A stretch of 64,000 nucleotides of DNA from Patiria miniata (lineage: Eukaryota; Echinodermata; Asteroidea; Valvatida; Asterinidae): positions 682,001 through 746,000 of the forward strand of contig NW_024037052.1 of the NCBI RefSeq assembly GCF_015706575.1, written 5' to 3'. The notes below the pieces were generated by a model, which saw only the letters and a program-made list of their open reading frames with translations, did no database searches and was not told the DNA's origin. Shown here piece by piece: positions 58,385-64,000 of this stretch. Position 1 is the stretch's first letter; each line of letters begins with the position of its first letter. Both the position numbers and the translations under genes were made by a program.

Positions 58385-59070
58385 CTTTATACCATCTTGC
58401 TCACAGCCATTTTGAATTCACGTTCGTGTTTGTAGAACATAATGAAATTAGATGGATTGCATTTTGAAAGTGTACTCTAAATGCAACGTGCAAGTGCTAC
58501 ATACATGTACGCAAGCAAGTTAAGCGCATTATGACGGTTAAAAAACGTCACGGCAAAAATCAGCTGCAGCAGATATGCGCACACATTTTCGCAGAGCAAA
58601 TGAAACACTCAATTTACTGTGCATTTCAGTTTGAGTGTATCGGCTTTGATAGCACACCTGTATGGAATACAAACGCAGATACAAATAGCCGTACAAAAGT
58701 TTGAGTTTTCCATAGGTTTGTGCACAAACATGGATGCGCCCATCAGCCATCACTTTGTACATCGAGTCAGCACTCTAGTAATTCAGTGTAGCTCTATGGC
58801 AGTAATGTAGTTTCTTCCTAATTGCTTCTTGAAATACGTGTTTTTGTGTTTGTGCATTGGTCATGTATTTTTGTAATACAGAGGATTTCATGTGGAAAAT
58901 GTTGTTGCATTTTACCTGAATGCTATTAAAATGCATGTACATGTACATTTCCAGGTTTTGTTTATGCACTTGGAAACATGCCCAATTGCCTGAGAATTGC
59001 AATATGAAATTTTGGAACAAAAAGTAATCTTTTTAACAATAATTTTCTTTGCATTTCTGCCTGTACACAG
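58385..59070. other. Right flank of the array, no certain exon
   Basis: Unique sequence ending in a pyrimidine-rich stretch and CTGTACACAG, the acceptor of the exon at 59071. A short phrase near 58710 (TTTCCATAGGTTTGTGCACAA) recalls one at about 5904 and may be a dispersed repeat. Confidence 0.5.
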
Positions 59071-59253
59071 ACCCTGGAAATCAACGCCACAATTAATGCC
59101 CCTCCCCAGAAAGAACCGCACCGGCAGCAACCCCGTCAGTTCAGTCTTCAGCACACGACGCAACAAAGTCACCCAACCTACCTTAGACCTTCAGCACCGC
59201 AGGCAATATCGACACCTCGGACTCATGATGTGGTCAATTCCACGCTGGTGTAA
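59071..59253 (+). CDS. Probable terminal coding exon, Pro/Gln/Thr-rich, PDZ-ligand-like end
   Basis: Acceptor TTTCTGCCTGTACACAG|ACC; in phase 0 it is open for 60 residues to TAA at 59251-59253. The chain is low in hydrophobics and rich in Pro, Gln, Thr, Ser and His (APPQKEPHRQQPRQF) and ends STLV, which fits a class I PDZ-binding C terminus. A long stop-rich AT tract follows, as expected after a last coding exon. Two other frames are also open here, so coding status is not proven. Cassette A in its LKMKG frame ends on a codon and would join in frame. The gene is not recognised. Confidence 0.5.
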   Translation, partial: TLEINATINAPPQKEPHRQQPRQFSLQHTTQQSHPTYLRPSAPQAISTPRTHDVVNSTLV

Positions 59254-62170
59254 CAAGCCATTAAGCCTCAGGCATGTGCACTGGCTCTTCATGAGCCCAG
59301 TCTCTTAAACATCTCACCCATAGATTGTGTCAGCTGATGGTATTGTACAAATTGCAACATGATCAGAGAAATAGTAGTGGCAAGTTACACTGAGTGAGAG
59401 GAGGTAGTGTGAAATCACTGGTGCCAAGGTGGGCTGATGTGGACTACCATACCTCCTAACGTGGACAAGTAATACACTACTTACCCGAAATGAACCATGT
59501 TGTATTTGTTCTGTTACACCCATACATAATTCATTAGTTCCATTGGAAGAAATTCATTGGAATTCCATGGAACATCCCTCCCATGAAATGCGTATATACT
59601 GTCATTCTTGAAGGTTGCAGTGTGGTACCACTAGCAACCCGACTTGCATGTGCAATTGTTGCATAGCTCAGGGTTTCAGAGCTAATTATGGGGTACTTCT
59701 GTCCTGGTAGCACTGACTGGTTTACGTGCCTCATGCGTGTGCCGTGTGTGCAGGGTAGCTGCTTTTGCTTCCCAGACAAACCTATGCAAGTATGAATAAT
59801 GCTTTAAGCTTCACTTGTTGTTACTGTACTACCGCCTATTGTCCAAAAGACTAGTCCATGACCCAAAGTGCTAAAAGCACAGCAACTAAAGAACTACATC
59901 ACTGCAACTGGAGGTCTGTGTTGATGTGGGTGCTCTTGCAGACCATTTCTTGATAGCGCAACACCAGTGTGAACATTTTGTCAAGGGGAAGATTGCAGAA
60001 GTGCAATAACAAGTGAATTTCAGTACACACAAATTGAATAAATATTGTCTTGCATTAGGAGTATATAATCAGCTGTCCGGTGTATCTGTAGGTGAGGTGT
60101 TTATACAAAGTAAATATTGACTGTTCTAACGTGTGGTACAGTAAAAAGAGTTTCACTTAGTGATCCGTGGAGTGCTATATTTTCCCTCCACTCTTCCTTG
60201 AGAATATACTTACAATATGGTATGGATCACCTTGCAATGGTATCGTTTGATTGTACCACTCATTGCAGTCAATATTAGCATACATTGTACTTAAAAGGCA
60301 GTGGTGTAGTCAAGTACATTTCCATGAGTACGAAATGTACTGGAGTATGAGTATGAGTACTGCAACACTGCTAGAAGGCATATGAAGTGTGACTCATGAG
60401 AATGTGGAGGTGCACATTGATCTATGCAAGACAAAGCTTTGCTTACTGCATTTATTCTAGCTTTATATGAACATCTTCCATATGCCCAGTGACATCTGAA
60501 ACATTTTTGTCATTGACCTGACCAATCACATTGCTTTATGACTATAACAATGAACAAGTAAGGGCGTTGTTTTCTTCTCTTGCTTTTGCAAAGTTTAAGG
60601 AAAACAAGACAAGTCCCTGCATGCTTGATTGATGCGGCATGATTGTCAACATCTGACATGGTTTCTGCACATCCACGTACTCTGGTTCATATTTAACTTA
60701 TGTAACTTCTTGGAAGCTTCCATCCTATTGTTCATTTGTGTCTCGGTAAACAGTCAAAATGTGGTATTAAGCGCATTCAGTTTTGCTGTTGAACCACTGT
60801 TATTAACACATTGAACCCAACTTTTTCAACAACTCAGAATATAGTATAGGTAGATTTTTCTTTAGGACATTAATATCCATGATATATATACGTATATATT
60901 TTTAAGAAGGGGCTAAAGTCCAGCACTTTTTGAGTGAGAAAGCTAGAATTGTTTTGCTTGTATCCTATTGTGTATAGCTATCCAGAGATAAGTTGTGTCT
61001 AGTTTCTGTGCTGTTATAGTTTGGTTTTCGTATATGGCACATGATGTAGGGTTTGATATTTACTTTGCTAGCTTGTGATTTGCAACTTTGCCACAAACAT
61101 TTAAGATAAATATAAAGATCATAAAATGATCACTTTTTTGTTATTAATTTCATTAATCAGAAATACAGGTGGAATGTAGGTTAGCTATACACATCAATCA
61201 TATTGACAAATATGTTGGTTTGTATAAAAAAAAAGGCCTCCTGTTTAAACGATATACTTAAAGTCTTTATTAGTTTAATTGTGTTGGACAATATATTTCA
61301 AATGATGTTTATTATATAAAAAAGTGATCACATAGGGAAATGGTTTCAGTAAATTATGTTTAAAAGAAATCATTTCTGCTATGCAAAATGTAAAAAAAAG
61401 GTTTAAATATTGTATGGTTTTACTTGTTTATGTATATTCATTTACTTTTACAAAATTGTGCAATTTATGAATTAATAACTGAGCTTTCAGACATTTGAGA
61501 TGGAAAAAGTCAACATTGATACTAAAGGACCTAAGACAAGAAATGGGAAAATGGGGGGGGGGGGGGCGGAGCGTTTGTTGAATTCTTTATTTCAGTTATG
61601 CTGGTAGCTTTATTTATTTGACATGGTCCTACAGAAACTGCAATTGTTGCAATAAAGTAGTCCAAGTTATTCTTTTGCTAACTGCGAAAACTGTAAACTA
61701 ATGAATGTACACATGTTTTTGTGAGAATAGATTTGGTTTATTGTAACAATGTATGGTTATATTTTGTACAAATTATCCTACTTCCCATGCATGGATGCTG
61801 TGATTATGTTCAGTAATTTAGTTGTTTTAAGTCTATTTTCTTCGGTCAAGATAGAGGTTCTGAGTACAAACAATGTGCTTTTTAAAAATGAACGAGTGAT
61901 TGTTTGAATTATTGTCTGGTACAATTTATGTTGCACATTGTGACTTGCTTTTCACAGAGTGCATGTACATGTAATATATGAATTCTGTAACGTATGTACT
62001 ACTAGTATGTTATGTCCAGTGGCCCTAAGAGTGAAATAACATTATGTGAGACTTGCACTTGTGCGTTTAATATCTCCATTATTTAAGTTGTCATTGAGAC
62101 TCAACTAGAAAAGACTCGAGTTGAAATCGTAATCTTTTCAATGAGGGAATAAATGTGTGTGCTTGTTGGT
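59254..62170 (+). other. Presumed long 3' UTR
   Basis: About 2.9 kb of AT-rich sequence free of recognisable repeats and splice-flanked frames, with AATAAA at 60037, 61651 and 62148. The homogeneity and the strong final poly(A) site suggest a 3' UTR of the plus-strand gene. It contains a G run at 61553-61566. Confidence 0.5.
62148..62153 (+). promoter_or_regulatory. Poly(A) signal AATAAA with GT-rich downstream element
   Basis: AATAAA is followed at once by TGTGTGTGCTTGTTGG, the expected downstream GU-rich element. It is the best 3'-end signal on the plus strand after the exon at 59071. Confidence 0.6.
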
Positions 62171-63335
62171 CGATATTAAACACTGTTCAACACCGGCTTG
62201 GAGTCTGGATGATGATACTGACCGGAGCCAAAGGCAAGGGTCGTTATCAGCATCCAGACTCAACCGGTCTTAAACAAAGTGTAGAATACCGGCCAAGCAC
62301 ATATTTATTTCCATTCATAAATACCTCTTCGGTCAAAAAATCTAAACTTTTGGTCCAAAAGTCAAAGGAAGTTAAAACTTATAGATTTCTTACAATTTTG
62401 TTCAACAATTTTACTACACTTTTTTTTCTCGAAACGCCCATCTAGCTATTTCATGTTATGTCCCTTTACATGGGTCAACTGTCGTAGGTCAACCAGCCCT
62501 AGTGTCAACATATCTAAACTCAACTTTGATTGGCTGGCCCGTGGGGTCGCATACAATTTGCATGTTCGGATATATCAGACATTCGTAGTGAGGCTCTGTA
62601 AACATGATCGTTTGATCCTCGGACTACCCAGGAGGCTAGTTTTACCACTCAACTTGAAGCAGCTGATATTTGTATAATTAAGAGCTCAATGGTAGTTGCC
62701 CCAGTCTAGTCTTGGGAAGGTCTATGTACATTGTTTCAAGTTGAAGCTCATGAGATTGATCAGTTGACATTCATGACATTGAATTGTATAGATTAGGGAT
62801 AGGCAATGTGGCAATATTTATGAGGTTGGTACCTAGACAGGCTTGTAGGGGCATCAAGGTCTGCATATGCAAACCGCCCCCCCCCCCCCACACACACACA
62901 CACAAAGAAATAAAATCCACATTTTTGCTGAATATTTTTGTGAAGTAATTTGGCTCATCTATTACTTTCACCACTGCCTTTAAAAGATTACCTGCAACCA
63001 TGATGCTTCAACTGAATAAAAATGACATAATAGTGCCATCCAGAGACTAATGTAATCAAGCCCCCCCCCCCTTCCTTGAGTTTGTCAAACTGCAAGTCTT
63101 ACCCAATTATATGTTGGTCTGGTGTCTTTACCCCCCCCCCCCCCCCTCGTGCATACATGCCTGGTATTGGCTCAACTGTGGCTTCTATTAGTGATTTCTT
63201 GATTGGTCAAAACATTCAACACGGTGGCACTGTGTGTAACAAACTAACAGACATGTATGTTGTACATATGTGCTTATCTTCAACCAAATTTGAATTCTTA
63301 TACTGATAGGTTGATACATGAAACAGGCATGCAAC
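62171..63335. other. No gene seen
   Basis: It contains an imperfect inverted pair around GAGTCTGGATG / CATCCAGACTC (about 62200-62265), C runs at about 62877-62889, 63061-63070 and 63131-63146, and a short CA microsatellite (62890-62902). No splice-flanked frame was found. Confidence 0.5.
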
Positions 63336-64000
63336 TCAAAATTTACAAGAAAAGGAGGAAATTCCAAACCACACAAGCCTTTGTACAGTATTTTTCAAAA
63401 ATTGTAATGGCATTCATGAGAAGAAAAGAAAGAAGGAAATCAGCAGATCCAAGGAAAAATTGCATGCCTGATGGCAACAACAGTGTTATTATCCCATAAT
63501 GGGCCACACTGCACCACACAACGCAAGACGCTTGCTGCACGTACGTATGTGGTAGATGAAAGCTGAAACGTGACGACAGCGTGCACGTAACTGTGCATGA
63601 AGTGTGCTGGAAGATGAATTGTTAAACCCACTCACACTCATGGAACACACAAAATAAAGCGCTTGAATGCCAATCACAAATTTGTTCTGAAAGCTTGCAT
63701 AGATCCTTTTAATATTCTACATTTAATTCCAAAATCCTTCACCATAAAAATAAAGTCCTTAAAATAGCCAACTTATTTTAAAAAGTATTTCACTGCAAAA
63801 ATTCCAAAAGATATTAACAGTTGCATAAAATAATCTCTCTGTTCAATCCTTACTGCCAAGCATATCAATAGGGCTCACTCAATGACGGTCATCTCTTGAT
63901 TGCTTATTTTACGCAATCAAGCACGCATTGCGCAGTGTTAAAAATGTTCCAAACACACGCGCTTCTTGCTTGAAATGTGTTTGAAATACGACACAGCCGA
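63336..64000. repeat. Terminal direct repeat, right copy
   Basis: Exact copy of 1-665 and reaches the end of the window. See the left copy. Confidence 0.97.

Noticed and set aside
58997-59308. Alternative 103-residue plus-strand frame over the 59071 exon
   Set aside because: It reads through the acceptor from intron-like sequence. The phase-0 frame starting at the acceptor has a more natural composition and fits cassette A. The choice is not certain.

Overview
This is eukaryotic genomic DNA, not bacterial or viral. It has split exons with GT/AG borders, tRNA-derived SINEs, cut-and-paste transposon remnants with target-site duplications, many microsatellites and no compact ORFs. One gene is recognised with confidence: a minus-strand orthologue of the coiled-coil protein CCDC77. 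The abundance of TACATGTA-type motifs and the SINE and DNA-transposon content fit a marine invertebrate, probably a non-vertebrate deuterostome (echinoderm, hemichordate or amphioxus). I cannot decide the species.

Layout. 1-665 is repeated base for base at 63336-64000, so the window closes on itself with a period of 63,335 bp (circular contig, real circle, or one unit of a large duplication). 2547-21716 (minus) holds the CCDC77 exons, read from high to low coordinates: 21553-21716, 15074-15195, 12900-12958, 11698-11924, then a second copy of the last two (10143-10201, 8983-9209), then 7210-7429, 3666-3818 and 2547-2693 with the stop codon. Using one copy of the duplicated exon pair, the phases join into one open frame of 363 residues. 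The N-terminal exon(s) and a stretch of about 40 residues between 7210 and 3818 were not located. The introns hold inverted-repeat elements, a cluster of 14-bp motifs, SINEs, a 2.6-kb tandem duplication, a 1.2-kb tandem duplication with minisatellites and a 1.8-kb hAT element with a fold-back element nested inside.

21.7-28.8 kb contains a second fold-back element of the same type, minisatellites, homopolymer runs and a possible plus-strand start codon (27579). 28815-58384 (46% of the window) is a nearly perfect tandem array: 39 copies of a 638-bp core joined by 38 copies of a 124-bp linker. Every core carries two exon-like cassettes of 58 nt with good splice signals. After the array come a probable plus-strand terminal coding exon (59071-59253), a long AT-rich tract read as 3' UTR, and a strong poly(A) signal at 62148. 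The array may therefore lie in an intron or exon block of a plus-strand gene that I do not recognise.

Limits: exon borders were read by eye. No homology search, splice predictor or read data were available, and the array, the exon duplication and the terminal repeat could each be partly assembly products.
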